Positions 1 to 8,306 are shown, numbered from the stretch's first letter. The stretch is DNA of 64,000 bases from Clostridium ljungdahlii (GCF_001636845.1 NZ_LITT01000058.1:186001-250000), one strand, 5' to 3'. Translations and numbers: made by a program. The notes: a model not told the origin generated them from the letters alone.

Positions 1-412
1 TGGTGAAAATGATTGTGGTATAGGAAGAATTGCAAGCCTTACCGAACCTATGACTTTAGCTAGGTTTTGTAATGAGGTAAAGAAATGTTTGAATATATCT
101 TCAGTTAGATATTCAGGAAATGAACTTAAAATTATAAATAAAGTGGCTCTTATAAACGGAAGTGGCCAGGATTATTTTGATGCAGCTAAAGTATTAGGTG
201 CAGATTGTGTTATTACAGGTGATACTACTTATCATTATGTAAGTGATTTTCAAGAACAAGGTATAGCTGTAATTGATGCAGGACATTTCGGAACAGAATG
301 GCCTGCTATGGAAATTATAGCTAATTTTCTAAGACATGAAATAAAAGTAAGAGGATTTGAGAATACTGTAATTTTGTCAAAAGTAAATAAAAGTCCGTAT
401 AAATATAAGTAG
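1..412 (+). CDS. Nif3-like dinuclear metal centre protein (C-terminal part, cut by window start)
   Basis: The reading frame is open from base 2, so the true start lies before the window and only about the last 136 residues are seen. The visible N-terminal side reads GIGRIASL, which resembles the Nif3 family signature. The C-terminal part has DAAKVLGADCVITGD, then an H-x7-I-A-V-I-D-A-G-H-F-G-T-E block that supplies metal-binding His and Glu residues in this family. Nif3/YqfO proteins are soluble, bind two metal ions, and are often annotated as GTP cyclohydrolase I type 2, but their cellular role is poorly defined. The gene is followed at once by a strong hairpin terminator and a zinc-ribbon gene, a common clostridial order. 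Family assignment is confident; function is not. Confidence 0.85.
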   Translation, partial: GENDCGIGRIASLTEPMTLARFCNEVKKCLNISSVRYSGNELKIINKVALINGSGQDYFDAAKVLGADCVITGDTTYHYVSDFQEQGIAVIDAGHFGTEWPAMEIIANFLRHEIKVRGFENTVILSKVNKSPYKYK

Positions 413-444
413 AAATGAAGGTTGAATTCATTTCTACTTTTTTT
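409..444 (+). terminator. Rho-independent terminator after the Nif3-like gene
   Basis: An 11-bp perfect stem (GTAGAAATGAA at 409-419 pairing with 427-437) has a 7-nt loop and is followed by a run of T. The left arm overlaps the stop codon region of the Nif3-like gene. Confidence 0.85.
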
Positions 445-533
445 AAAATAAATATGGAAAGTATTTCACAGTGTGGTGCTATTTACTCTAGAATTATATT
501 TAAAAAATTTATTTAAATTAATGGGAGGAAGAT

Positions 534-1247
534 ATGATAAATTTACTTATTGAAATTCAGAAAAATATGGGGATTATAAAGAAAAATAAGAAAGATATAA
601 AAGAAGGTTTAAATGTTAGCTTATTGAAAGAGATGAAAAAAGAATTTGAGGCAGAAAAGCTAGATTACAAAAATATAGATAATAAATTTAAAAAGATAGA
701 AGAAGATATGAAAGGTCTTGAAGAAAAAATAAGCAAACTAAAAGTGGATATAAAAGTAGACGAGAATAAGTTATATGGAGACATGAAGTATGACTTGAAG
801 TTTATGGAAACGCTGGAGAAGTCCATTAAATTGAAAGAAAATGATATAAAGAAACTGGAAGAGGATAGTTTAAATCTTATGTATGAAGAAGAGAGTATAT
901 CAAAAGAAAGATCTAAAAGTAGAAAAAAGTTAATGGATTTAAAAGAAAAGTTTTATAATTGTAAGGAAAGTAGCAGTGAAAACAGAGTTAGAGCTAAAGA
1001 AAATATAGTTAAGGCAGAAGGTAATATTAAGAAATTTGAACAACGTATTCCTAAAAAACTTTTGGATGAGTTTAATGAACTATGTTCTGTTAAGGGAACA
1101 GGAGCTGCCTTAATTTCAAAAGGAGTCTGTTCTGGGTGTAAAATGAAGGTATCTGCTGTTACTGTAGATGATATTAAAAAGAATAAGCATATAGTTTATT
1201 GTGATAATTGCGGTAGAATAGTACATTATAACCATTCAATTGAATAA
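534..1247 (+). CDS. Coiled-coil zinc-ribbon protein (DUF164/C4-type family)
   Basis: 237 residues. Residues about 20-175 are charged and heptad-like, rich in K and E, and read as a long coiled coil. The last 40 residues form a four-cysteine zinc ribbon: GVCSGCKMKV, then about 18 residues on, YCDNCGRIV. This coiled-coil plus ribbon layout is the DUF164 family (CT398/HP0958-like), whose Helicobacter member binds flagellar sigma factor and mRNA; no such role is shown here. The ATG start has GGGAGGAAG 4 bases upstream. It sits directly upstream of the RNase P RNA gene, an order often seen in clostridia. Assignment to the family is firm, the function is unknown. Confidence 0.8.
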   Translation: MINLLIEIQKNMGIIKKNKKDIKEGLNVSLLKEMKKEFEAEKLDYKNIDNKFKKIEEDMKGLEEKISKLKVDIKVDENKLYGDMKYDLKFMETLEKSIKLKENDIKKLEEDSLNLMYEEESISKERSKSRKKLMDLKEKFYNCKESSSENRVRAKENIVKAEGNIKKFEQRIPKKLLDEFNELCSVKGTGAALISKGVCSGCKMKVSAVTVDDIKKNKHIVYCDNCGRIVHYNHSIE

Positions 1248-1309
1248 CTTACATTAAAAAATTAAAATTTTTGTTGTAATATTTTATTAGTTATGATATT
1301 ATGTAACTC

Positions 1310-1652
1310 GTAAGTAAGTCAGACAATCGCTGCTGTAGAAATACAGGAGAGGAAAGTCCGGGCTTCATAGGGCAGGGTGCTGGGTAACACCCAGTCAGGG
1401 TGACCTGAAGGAAAGTGCAACAGAAATATACCGCCGAAATTTATTTCGGTAAGGTTGGAAAGGCGAGGTAAGAGCTCACCAGCGCATTGGTGACTTTGCG
1501 GCTATGTAAACCCCATCTGAAGCAAGATCGAATAGGAAAGCATATAAAAGCGGCCCGCTTTGCTTTCGGGTAGTATCGCTTGAGCCCACTGGTAACAATG
1601 GGCCTAGATAGATGATTGTCTAATACAGAACTCGGCTTATAGATTTGCTTAC
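1310..1652 (+). ncRNA. rnpB: RNase P RNA
   Basis: Catalytic RNA of RNase P, which matures tRNA 5' ends. The universally conserved blocks are present: GAGGAAAGTCCGGGC near 1350 and ACAGAACTCGGCTTATAG near 1625. The ends close a P1 helix (1310-1320 with 1642-1652, two G-U pairs) and P2 (1321-1328 with 1614-1621). A promoter fits just upstream: TTGTTG at 1271, 17-bp spacer, TGATAT at 1294, with initiation expected close to 1308. An open frame on the opposite strand inside this gene is not a protein gene. Confidence 0.97.
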
Positions 1653-1663
1653 CCACTAGAAAA

Positions 1664-1690
1664 CACTAGGTTTGTACCTGGTGCTTTTTT
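1664..1690 (+). terminator. Terminator of rnpB
   Basis: A 7-bp stem (CACTAGG at 1664-1670 with CCTGGTG at 1677-1683, one G-T pair) is followed by C and six T. Confidence 0.8.
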
Positions 1691-1704
1691 ATTTTGCCAT
1701 ACTA

Positions 1705-1827
1705 TTAGCCGTCAACCAATTTTGAAATGCTATCTGTAGCCTGCTTTTGCATTTTTTTATTTACATGGGAATATATATTTGCGGTAGTAGAAATGTCTTT
1801 ATGTCCAAGATGTTTGTTAGTGGTAAG
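1705..1827 (-). pseudogene. Relic of a phage-type tyrosine recombinase (C-terminal 40 residues)
   Basis: On the minus strand, 1827 to 1705 translates without a stop to a sequence containing NKHLGHKDISTTANIYSHV and ends in a natural TAA. This is the last catalytic block of integrases: LGH is the box II histidine region, and the Y of IYSHV is the nucleophile. Nothing upstream (plus-strand side above 1828) continues the frame, so more than 80 percent of the gene is gone. It lies 50 bases past the rnpB terminator. It marks an old integration, and no intact prophage genes are near. Confidence 0.8.
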
Positions 1828-1831
1828 ATAA

Positions 1832-1936
1832 AATTACTATCCAAATGTAAGGATTGATATTAATGTAAGAGATCAAATTGTTCAAGAACTATTAAAAATA
1901 TCTGAAGAAGTGTTAGTAAAATTAGGGTATGTTTAG
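1832..1936 (+). pseudogene. Short C-terminal coding fragment of unknown origin
   Basis: An open frame without a start reads NYYPNVRIDINVRDQIV and then a helix-like end finishing in KLGYV before a TAG. It is followed at once by a strong terminator that overlaps the stop, which is how a real gene end looks. The frame begins exactly where the integrase relic stops matching (about 1828-1832), so this looks like a deletion junction joining two broken genes. I do not recognise the family. Confidence 0.45.
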
Positions 1937-1962
1937 AGAATAAACATACCCTAATTTTTATT
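1918..1962 (+). terminator. Strong terminator ending the unknown relic
   Basis: A stem of about 17 bp (1918-1935 with 1941-1957) closes a 5-nt loop, with a T-rich tail. It separates the rnpB region from the catabolic island. Confidence 0.85.
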
Positions 1963-2002
1963 TGCATAAAATTATAAGAAGTCTGAAAAAAATTTTTTTC
2001 AG

Positions 2003-2067
2003 TAGACAGAAATGAAAAAAAAGAGTATATTTATCTTATAAAGAAATGATATGTAACATAAAGAAAC
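2003..2067 (+). promoter_or_regulatory. Promoter with tandem ATAAAGAAAC operator (site A)
   Basis: TAGACA at 2003-2008, a 17-bp spacer, then TATATT at 2026-2031. Just downstream lie ATAAAGAAAT (2038-2047) and ATAAAGAAAC (2058-2067), exactly 20 bp apart. The same arrangement recurs at three other promoters in this window (3216, 10602 and 12443). Repeats covering the expected transcription start suggest repression. Confidence 0.75.
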
Positions 2068-2090
2068 AAAATCAGAAGGAGGAACAAATA

Positions 2091-3023
2091 ATGAAGATTG
2101 TAGTGATAGGTGCAGGTGCTATGGGGAGTTTATTTGGAGGATTGCTTAGCGAAAGTGGAAACGATGTCACATTCGTTGATGTTTCTAAAGCCCATATTGA
2201 TGCTATTAATAGAGATGGACTTCTTCTTACAACAACATCTGGTGCTAGATACATAAAAGTTGCAGCAAAATATGCACAAGATGTAAATGAAACTCCAGAT
2301 CTTGCAATTATATTTACAAAAACTGTTTATTCAGCAGATGCTATGGAGTCTGCTAAACCTTTCATAGGAGATAATACCTATGTAATGACATTGCAGAATG
2401 GACTTGGAAATGTAGAGTTAATTGAAAAATACGTTCCAAAAGAACGAATTATTGTAGGTATGACTAATTTCCCAAGTGATCTTGTAGGACCAGGAAAAGT
2501 AAGCTCTATGGGAAGCGGAATAGTAGTAGCTATGAGTGCAAATGGGCAAGATCATCCATTATTAAGAACCGTTGAAAAAGAATTCAACAAGGCTGGTCTT
2601 AATTGTGAAATTTCCAAAGATGTGTTTGTTCATATTTGGGAGAAGGTGGCTTTTAATGCTGCGATGAATACACTAACAGCAGTTACAAGGCTGCGCATAG
2701 GAGATATGTCTTCAACTGAGGAGGGACGCTCTCTTGCGTTTGAAATTGCTGCAGAAGTTATTTCAGTGGCTAATAAATGTGGAGTTGATGCCAAATTGCA
2801 AACTGTAATTAAAAATCTTGAAATGGCTTTTTCAGAACATGGAAGTCATATGCCTTCAATGATGCAGGACATGCTTGCCAAAAGACAAACAGAGGTGGAT
2901 TTTATAAATGGTGCTGTAGTTAAACAAGCAGAGTCAGTGGGAATTGATGTACCAGTAACACGAGTTATGTATTCTTTGATCAAAATTATTCAACAAAGGT
3001 ACATTAATCAAGTATTAGAATAG
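2091..3023 (+). CDS. Ketopantoate reductase (ApbA/PanE) family dehydrogenase
   Basis: NAD(P)-dependent reductase, 310 residues from the ATG at 2091. That start is chosen because AGAAGGAGGA sits 4-10 bases upstream; the longer frame from 2046 would run through this ribosome site. The Rossmann motif GAGAMG is at residues 7-12. The catalytic lysine of the family is K185 in EKVAFNAAMNTLTAV, and the conserved glutamate is E268 in KRQTEVDFINGA. Classical PanE makes pantoate, but family members also reduce other branched 2-oxoacids to D-2-hydroxyacids. Here it stands in a catabolic island and shares its operator with transporters and a 2-oxoacid oxidoreductase, which favours a 2-hydroxyacid dehydrogenase role. 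That role is inference. Confidence 0.85.
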   Translation: MKIVVIGAGAMGSLFGGLLSESGNDVTFVDVSKAHIDAINRDGLLLTTTSGARYIKVAAKYAQDVNETPDLAIIFTKTVYSADAMESAKPFIGDNTYVMTLQNGLGNVELIEKYVPKERIIVGMTNFPSDLVGPGKVSSMGSGIVVAMSANGQDHPLLRTVEKEFNKAGLNCEISKDVFVHIWEKVAFNAAMNTLTAVTRLRIGDMSSTEEGRSLAFEIAAEVISVANKCGVDAKLQTVIKNLEMAFSEHGSHMPSMMQDMLAKRQTEVDFINGAVVKQAESVGIDVPVTRVMYSLIKIIQQRYINQVLE

Positions 3024-3162
3024 TTTTCTGTTTTATTATGATTTAAAAAGTTTTGTGATGCATATCTCTTAAACTTATAGAAGTTTAGTTTTTTATGGAT
3101 TCCAGTAAAATTTTTTGTTTTACTGGAATTTGTTGTATTTAATATAGAGTAATATAGAAAGT

Positions 3163-3277
3163 GTTTCTTTATATTAAATAATAATTAACATGAAGAAATA
3201 TTTTTTGAAAAACTATTTACAAAATAGTCTGATAAGTTTATAATTATTATAAGAAACGGCGTTTAATATAAAGAAAC
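3163..3277 (+). promoter_or_regulatory. Promoter with upstream inverted and downstream tandem operator copies (site B)
   Basis: TTTACA at 3216-3221, 17-bp spacer, TATAAT at 3239-3244. Downstream are TATAAGAAAC (3248-3257) and ATAAAGAAAC (3268-3277), 20 bp apart. Upstream is the inverted form GTTTCTTTATATTA from 3163 and a forward AAGAAAT near 3193. It drives the MFS gene at 3442. Sites at 10550 and 12391 have the same layout. Confidence 0.8.
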
Positions 3278-3291
3278 AAAGGAAATTTTAG

Positions 3292-3399
3292 ATGAAAGCA
3301 ATGCTTATATTTTTGTATAAATTAAGATATGAAACAAGTATTATAATGTTGGTTCATGCTATTTCTAAGGTAGGTTGTTTAAAATCTAGGGGAAAATAA
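3292..3399 (+). CDS. Possible 35-residue leader peptide
   Basis: An ATG 15 bases past the second operator repeat, with AAAGGAAATTTTAG before it, opens a 35-codon frame (MKAMLIFLYKLRYETSIIML to GCLKSRGK) that ends 42 bases before the MFS gene. It has a basic, hydrophobic character. No homologue is recognised and chance is possible at this length. It is listed because it has a ribosome site and fills the leader between promoter and MFS gene. Confidence 0.25.
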   Translation: MKAMLIFLYKLRYETSIIMLVHAISKVGCLKSRGK

Positions 3400-3441
3400 A
3401 AAGATATCCTTCTAGATTAAATAAAAAAGGAGGTAGTAAAT

Positions 3442-4749
3442 GTGAATGAAAATTTAAGTAATGGGATTCCAAAAGGTAGGTGGGTACATATAATTCCACC
3501 GGCAATGCTAGTGTACATAGTTGCATTTATGGACCGTACGAACATAGGATTTGCTATAGCAGGAGGAATGGACAAAGCTTTAGGCATGACAGCTACTGCA
3601 TCTGGTCTTGTTGCAGGTATATTCTTTATTGGATATTTGACGCTTCAAGTACCAGGGGCTCGAATGGCAGAACGAGGGAGTGCTAAGAAATTTATAGCAG
3701 TAACAATTATTGCATGGGGAGTACTTGCAGTTCTTTCAGGGTTGGTACAAAATATGACGCAACTACTTATTACCCGTTTTATGCTGGGTGTTGCAGAAGG
3801 AGGCGTTTGGCCAGCAATACTAACAATTCTAAGTCACTGGTTTCCAAATGAAGAGCGTGGTAGGGCAAATGCATTTTTTATTATGAATGTTCCAATTGCT
3901 TCAATCATTACTGGACCATTGTCAGGTTTCATTGTATCAACATATGGTTGGAGAAATGTATTTATAATAGAAGGAGCAATAGCAATAATATTATTATTTA
4001 TTTGGTTCCCACTTATTAGTGATCGTCCTGGCGATGCTAAATGGATTAGCAAAGAAGAAAAGGATTACATCGAATCTAAACTACGTGAAGAACAAGAATT
4101 GCTAAAAGGAAAAGAAGTAGAAAAAGTATCAATTAGCAAAATTTTATCGAATGTAAATATGTGGAAACTAGTTATAATTTATATGTGCTTTTGTATTGGA
4201 ACTTATGGATTTTCACTTTGGTTACCAACGCTTTTAAAAACACTAACTCACTCAGGAATGACTGGTGTAGGGTTACTGTCAGCTATTCCATATATAGGTA
4301 CAATTATTGGGTTATATGTTTTTGCGGAACTTTCAGATAGAACCATGAATAGAAGGCTTTACACAGCTATACCTTTGTTAGCATTTGGAATATGTTTAGC
4401 GCTATCAGTAGTATTTAGGAATAATGTTTGGGTATCATTTGCATTTCTTATAGGTTGTGGTGTATTCTTTCAAGCTCCATCAAGTACATTTTGGACAATG
4501 CCACCATTATTATTTGAAAGTGATATGGCGGCAAGTTCTCGTGGGGTCATAAATGGATTAGGAAATTTAGGCGGATTTTTAGGACCATATTTAGTAGGAT
4601 TCTTAACTACCTTATTTAACTCAGGAGTGGGTATTTATAGTTTAGCAGGATTTATGGCAATAGGATTTCTGGTAACAATGACACTGCCAGAAAAAACTGC
4701 AGGAGCTAATACAAAATCAAGTTTATCAAAGGGTCAAGCTATTGAGTAG
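3442..4749 (+). CDS. MFS transporter, anion:cation symporter-like
   Basis: 435 residues with about 12 hydrophobic segments. The first helix reads VYIVAFMDRTNIGFA, a hallmark of the ACS family (D-R-T/x-N-x-x-x-A), whose members import organic anions such as galactonate, tartrate and phthalate. RGRANAFF marks the loop before helix 5. A cytoplasmic loop of roughly 50 mostly charged residues (about 195-240) separates the two halves. The start is GTG with AAAGGAGGT 8 bases upstream. It is the first full gene downstream of the tandem-operator promoter at 3216-3277 and precedes the butyrate kinase relative. The substrate is likely an organic acid handled by the island, but it cannot be named from sequence. 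Confidence 0.8.
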   Translation: MNENLSNGIPKGRWVHIIPPAMLVYIVAFMDRTNIGFAIAGGMDKALGMTATASGLVAGIFFIGYLTLQVPGARMAERGSAKKFIAVTIIAWGVLAVLSGLVQNMTQLLITRFMLGVAEGGVWPAILTILSHWFPNEERGRANAFFIMNVPIASIITGPLSGFIVSTYGWRNVFIIEGAIAIILLFIWFPLISDRPGDAKWISKEEKDYIESKLREEQELLKGKEVEKVSISKILSNVNMWKLVIIYMCFCIGTYGFSLWLPTLLKTLTHSGMTGVGLLSAIPYIGTIIGLYVFAELSDRTMNRRLYTAIPLLAFGICLALSVVFRNNVWVSFAFLIGCGVFFQAPSSTFWTMPPLLFESDMAASSRGVINGLGNLGGFLGPYLVGFLTTLFNSGVGIYSLAGFMAIGFLVTMTLPEKTAGANTKSSLSKGQAIE

Positions 4750-4885
4750 AAATTGTTAGTCATTTTATATCATATGAGGAAATACAGTCATCAGAAGTAA
4801 AAGAGGGTGGACATAAATGATCAAAAAATCATCAATACAAATAAATGTATTCGTATAAATCAAATAATAAATAGTAAGTCAAATC

Positions 4886-4929
4886 AAAGCAATAGCTGTT
4901 CTGTATATAGATACAGTTATTGCTTTATA
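4886..4929 (+). terminator. Hairpin between the MFS gene and the butyrate kinase relative
   Basis: A 14-bp stem with one G-T pair (4886-4899 with 4913-4926) closes a 13-nt loop, followed by only a short T stretch. It may terminate or attenuate. The 245-base gap around it holds no other gene; a 13-codon frame at 4818 is not supported. Confidence 0.55.
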
Positions 4930-4994
4930 GATAAATGTGAATTGCAATATACAGTGAGATTTGTTGTAAAAAATATAAATTAAGAGGTGGTAAA

Positions 4995-6071
4995 ATGTTT
5001 AAAATATTAGCAATAAATTTAGGTTCAACATCAACAAAAATGGCATATTATGAGGATGACATCTGTATAAATCGTGTAACAGAAGAGCATCCTACAGAGG
5101 ATATTGTAAAATTTCCTGATATAATGGATCAGCACCAATATCGTAAAGAAATAGTTGAAGAATTTCTTGAAAAAAATAAAATTGATAAATCTTCACTTGA
5201 TTCTATTGTTAGCCGTGGAGGACACACAAAACCATTAGAAGGTGGAGTATATCGTGTTAATAATGAAATGCTCCTTCAACAGGCTAGTGGAATGTATGGT
5301 CGTCATGCTTGCGATTTGGGTAGTAAAATAGCTTATGAAATGTGCAAGGATACAAAAGCCATTCCTTTAGTGGTAGACACTCCAGTTACTGATGAATTTG
5401 AACCTGTAGCAAGATTGTCAGGACATCCATTGATGACTCGACATAGTAGATTTCATGCCTTGAGTCATAAAGCTACTGCTAAAAGATATGCTCGTGAAAA
5501 TGGGATAAGCTATAATGAAATTAATCTAATTGTAGCTCATCTTGGTGGTGGAATTTCAGTAGCAGCTCATAAAAATGGACGTATGATTGATGGTGACAAT
5601 GCGTTAGATGGAGATGGAACTTTTTCTACAAATCGTACAGGGGCACTACCAGTAGGTGAATTAGTAAAAATATGCTATTCAGGTGAATACACTTATGACG
5701 AGGTAAAAAGAATGCTTAATGGAGAGGGAGGACTTGTAGCCTACCTTGGCACCAGCGATGTTAGAACCGTAGAAAAGATGGCAGAAACAGATGAAAAAGC
5801 TGCTTTGTGTCTTGAGGCAATGATCTATCAAGTATGTAAGGAAATAGGTGCCATGAGTACAGTACTTTGTGGTGACGTTAAAGCTATTCTGCTTACTGGT
5901 GGTATTGCAAATTCCAAATATGTTGTGCAGAGAATAAAGGATAGATGTGCCTTTATTGCTCCAATTGTAGTATTCCCAGGTGAAAATGAAATGGAATCTC
6001 TTGCCAGAGGTGCCCTTGAGGCTCTTCGTGGAGAGGAAACTATAAGAGAATTAACAGCGGATTGTATTTAA
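4995..6071 (+). CDS. buk: Butyrate kinase / branched-chain acid kinase
   Basis: Acetokinase-family enzyme that moves phosphate between acyl phosphate and ADP, giving a free acid plus ATP. 358 residues, the usual length for Buk. The N-terminal phosphate loop reads NLGSTSTK (residues 8-15). VAHLGGGISVAAHKNGRMID is the second nucleotide-binding block, and LTGGIANS is the adenosine motif near the C-terminus. The ATG has AAGAGGTGG 5 bases before it. The partner phosphotransacylase lies 9 kb downstream at 15555 with the 2-oxoacid oxidoreductase, rather than next door as in the usual ptb-buk pair. The acyl chain is not determined by the sequence; butyrate, isobutyrate and isovalerate are all possible. 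Confidence 0.88.
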   Translation: MFKILAINLGSTSTKMAYYEDDICINRVTEEHPTEDIVKFPDIMDQHQYRKEIVEEFLEKNKIDKSSLDSIVSRGGHTKPLEGGVYRVNNEMLLQQASGMYGRHACDLGSKIAYEMCKDTKAIPLVVDTPVTDEFEPVARLSGHPLMTRHSRFHALSHKATAKRYARENGISYNEINLIVAHLGGGISVAAHKNGRMIDGDNALDGDGTFSTNRTGALPVGELVKICYSGEYTYDEVKRMLNGEGGLVAYLGTSDVRTVEKMAETDEKAALCLEAMIYQVCKEIGAMSTVLCGDVKAILLTGGIANSKYVVQRIKDRCAFIAPIVVFPGENEMESLARGALEALRGEETIRELTADCI

Positions 6072-6171
6072 GGATTTTTATGATATAGAAAATAGTAATT
6101 TAAAAGATGAAAAGATAATATAAACATTCACAAGCTGTTTTTCAAATATTGAAATATAAATCATTGACCAC

Positions 6172-6201
6172 AATAGTGAACTGTGTTCAACAATAATGAA
6201 C
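6172..6201 (+). promoter_or_regulatory. Tandem AATARTGAAC repeat before the UbiD gene
   Basis: AATAGTGAAC (6172-6181) and AATAATGAAC (6192-6201) lie exactly 20 bp apart. The first also forms an inverted repeat TGAAC-TGT-GTTCA at 6178-6190. The spacing equals that of the ATAAAGAAAC operators in the island, but the decamer differs. A clear -35/-10 pair was not found. Confidence 0.45.
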
Positions 6202-6227
6202 AACGTAAAGTGAAAGGAGAGATAGAA

Positions 6228-7649
6228 GTGTCTTATAAAGATTTGAGAGAATTTTTGGCGGTATTAGAAAAAGAAAATCAATTAATAAGAGTTAAAGATG
6301 AAGTTATGCCTGAACCAGATTTAAGTGCAATAGGAAGATCTGTTCCAGATATGGAAAGTGCTCCAGCAGTTATTGTAGAAAAGGTAAAAGGGTATAAAAA
6401 TAGTGTAGCATTAAACGTACATGGCTCATGGCAGAACCATGCATTGATGTTGGGGTTACCAAAAGATACTCCAGTTAAGGAACAATTTTTTGAATTAAAT
6501 AAAAGGTGGTCAGATTATCCAATTAAACCTGTATGGGTGGAGAATGCACCAGTTAAAGAAATTAAGATTACCACTGATATTAATTTATTTGATGTACTTC
6601 CTCTTTTCAGAGTTAATAAGAATGATGGAGGTTTTTACATATCTAAAGCTTTAATAGTTAGTAAAGATCCAGAAGATCCAGATAATTTTGAAAAACAAAA
6701 TGTTGGTACTTATAGAATACAAGTAAAGGGAAAAGATTTAGTTGGAATTCAACCACTGCCTTTCCATGATATAGCAGTTCACTTGAAAAAAGCAGAAGAA
6801 AGAAATGAACCATTGCCAATAGCAATATGCATTGGTAATGATCCAGTACTTAATTTTATGTCAAGTACACCAATTGAATATGTCCAATCAGAATATGATT
6901 TTGCAGGAGCATTAAAAGGTGAACCTATAGAACTTACAAAAAGCGAACAGGGAGACTTAGATATTCCAGCTAGGAGTGAAGTTATTCTTGAAGGTTATAT
7001 AATACCAAGAAAAAGAAAAATAGAAGGTCCTTTTGGAGAATTTCCAGGAAGTTATTCGGGAGCTAGACTTCAACCAGAAGTAAAAATACACACGATCACT
7101 CATAGAACAAACCCTATTTTTGAGAATTTATATTTGGGTATGCCTTGGACAGAAATAGACTATTTAATGGCTTTAAACACAAGTCTTCCTTTATATAGAC
7201 AACTTAAAAGAGATTTTCCAGAAGTAGTTGCTGTAAATGCTATGTATACTCATGGAATAGGTGTTATTGTTTCAACTAAATCAAGATTTGGAGGATATGG
7301 TAAGTCAGTAGCAATGAGACTATTATCTACTCCTCATGGAATGCCTTATTCTAAAATAGTTATTGTAGTTGATGAATTTGTAGATCCATTTAATTTAGAA
7401 CAAGTTATGTGGGCTTTAACTACAAGAGTAAGACCAGATAAAGATGTGGTTCTTATCCCTAACGCTCCAGGTATGCCATTAGATCCTTCGTCAGAACCAG
7501 CTGGAATGCATACAAAACTTATTATAGATGCTACAACTCCAGTTGCTCCAGATAAAGCTAGGAATACAGAACTACTAGATCTTCCAGAAAAAGTAGATTA
7601 TTGGATGAATTATCTAAAAAATATAGTAAGAAATGAGGGAACTAAGTAA
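6228..7649 (+). CDS. UbiD-family prenylated-FMN decarboxylase (BsdC/VdcC type)
   Basis: Non-oxidative (de)carboxylase that uses prenylated FMN. 473 residues from the GTG at 6228, chosen because AAAGGAGAG ends 6 bases upstream; the longer frame from 6183 has no ribosome site. Family blocks seen are NVGTYRIQVKG, the EGPFGEFPGSYSG block from E266 that contributes catalytic acid residues, and EIDYLMALN. It is followed with a 1-base overlap by VdcD, then LpdD, then UbiX. This set matches hydroxyarylic acid decarboxylases (vanillate, 4-hydroxybenzoate, gallate). The exact aromatic substrate is unknown. Unlike its neighbours it lacks the exact ATAAAGAAAC operator. Confidence 0.88.
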   Translation: MSYKDLREFLAVLEKENQLIRVKDEVMPEPDLSAIGRSVPDMESAPAVIVEKVKGYKNSVALNVHGSWQNHALMLGLPKDTPVKEQFFELNKRWSDYPIKPVWVENAPVKEIKITTDINLFDVLPLFRVNKNDGGFYISKALIVSKDPEDPDNFEKQNVGTYRIQVKGKDLVGIQPLPFHDIAVHLKKAEERNEPLPIAICIGNDPVLNFMSSTPIEYVQSEYDFAGALKGEPIELTKSEQGDLDIPARSEVILEGYIIPRKRKIEGPFGEFPGSYSGARLQPEVKIHTITHRTNPIFENLYLGMPWTEIDYLMALNTSLPLYRQLKRDFPEVVAVNAMYTHGIGVIVSTKSRFGGYGKSVAMRLLSTPHGMPYSKIVIVVDEFVDPFNLEQVMWALTTRVRPDKDVVLIPNAPGMPLDPSSEPAGMHTKLIIDATTPVAPDKARNTELLDLPEKVDYWMNYLKNIVRNEGTK

Positions 7650-7882
7650 TGATCTGTCCAAGATGCGATTCTAAAAATGTAAATTTATTAACAAAAGCAC
7701 CTGTTGATGATGCATGGGAAGTGTATATATGTGAAACATGCTGCTTTTCATGGAGATCAACTGAAAGCGATGATATAAAAGATCCAGAAAAATATGATAA
7801 GAGATTTAAAATAGATAGTAGTAAAATTTCTTCACTTGATCAAATACCACCAATTCCTGAATTAATTAAGAAAAAAGACTAG
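7649..7882 (+). CDS. VdcD-like small subunit of hydroxyarylic acid decarboxylase
   Basis: 77 residues. Cysteines C3, C6, C28, C31 and C32 suggest a small zinc-binding fold; AWEVYICETCCFSWRSTE is typical of the VdcD/BsdD/YclD family. The ATG overlaps the UbiD stop as TAATG, so the two are translationally coupled. In Bacillus and Streptomyces the D gene accompanies the B (UbiX) and C (UbiD) genes and is needed for full activity, though its role is not settled. The C-terminal third ends in IPPIPELIKKKD, as in known members. Confidence 0.85.
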   Translation: MICPRCDSKNVNLLTKAPVDDAWEVYICETCCFSWRSTESDDIKDPEKYDKRFKIDSSKISSLDQIPPIPELIKKKD

Positions 7883-7893
7883 AGCTATAATTA

Positions 7894-8238
7894 ATGATAC
7901 AAATAAATAGAAAGTTAAATAGAATAGAAATACAACTTGTAGCATTTGATATGGGTAAGGATATATGTATAATATTAACTGGAGGGGAAGCACACCTTGG
8001 TTCTGTAACAATAGGTATACAAGATTATTCACCTGAAACATTTCCAATTGGAACACATAAGGAATATGTAATTACAGAGATGCTAGGAGAAATATTAAAA
8101 AAAAGATATTCAGGAAATTTTGCAATATGCTGTGGTATACATTTAGATAACATTACAAAAGAAGAAATATCAGATATTACTAGTTTATCTTGTCAAATGG
8201 TAGAAGAAATGTGTTTGCAGCTAAAAATGAAAGAATAA
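7894..8238 (+). CDS. LpdD-like prenyl-FMN chaperone family protein
   Basis: 114 residues. Contains GGEAHLGSVTIG near residue 30 and then CCGIHLDNIT, both characteristic of the small LpdD family found with gallate and related decarboxylases. It follows VdcD by 11 bases with only a weak ribosome site, so it is probably translated by readthrough coupling. Members are described as helpers of prenyl-FMN decarboxylases; the biochemical action here is inferred from family and position. A strong terminator follows and splits it from ubiX. Confidence 0.72.
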   Translation: MIQINRKLNRIEIQLVAFDMGKDICIILTGGEAHLGSVTIGIQDYSPETFPIGTHKEYVITEMLGEILKKRYSGNFAICCGIHLDNITKEEISDITSLSCQMVEEMCLQLKMKE

Positions 8239-8247
8239 ATAACATAG

Positions 8248-8306
8248 AAAAAGATCTATTGCATATTTCAAAAATAAAAAAGATCTATGCAATAGGTCTT
8301 TTTCAA
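8248..8306 (+). terminator. Terminator between lpdD-like gene and ubiX
   Basis: An 18-bp stem with one G-T pair (8248-8265 with 8286-8303) ends in TTTTT. It would lower ubiX expression relative to the decarboxylase subunits. Confidence 0.85.

Noticed and set aside
1441-1656. 71-codon minus-strand frame
   Set aside because: Lies wholly within the RNase P RNA gene, whose conserved blocks and P1/P2 helices are clear.
4818-4859. 13-codon frame after AGAGGGTGG
   Set aside because: Too short and without context; likely chance in the gap before buk.
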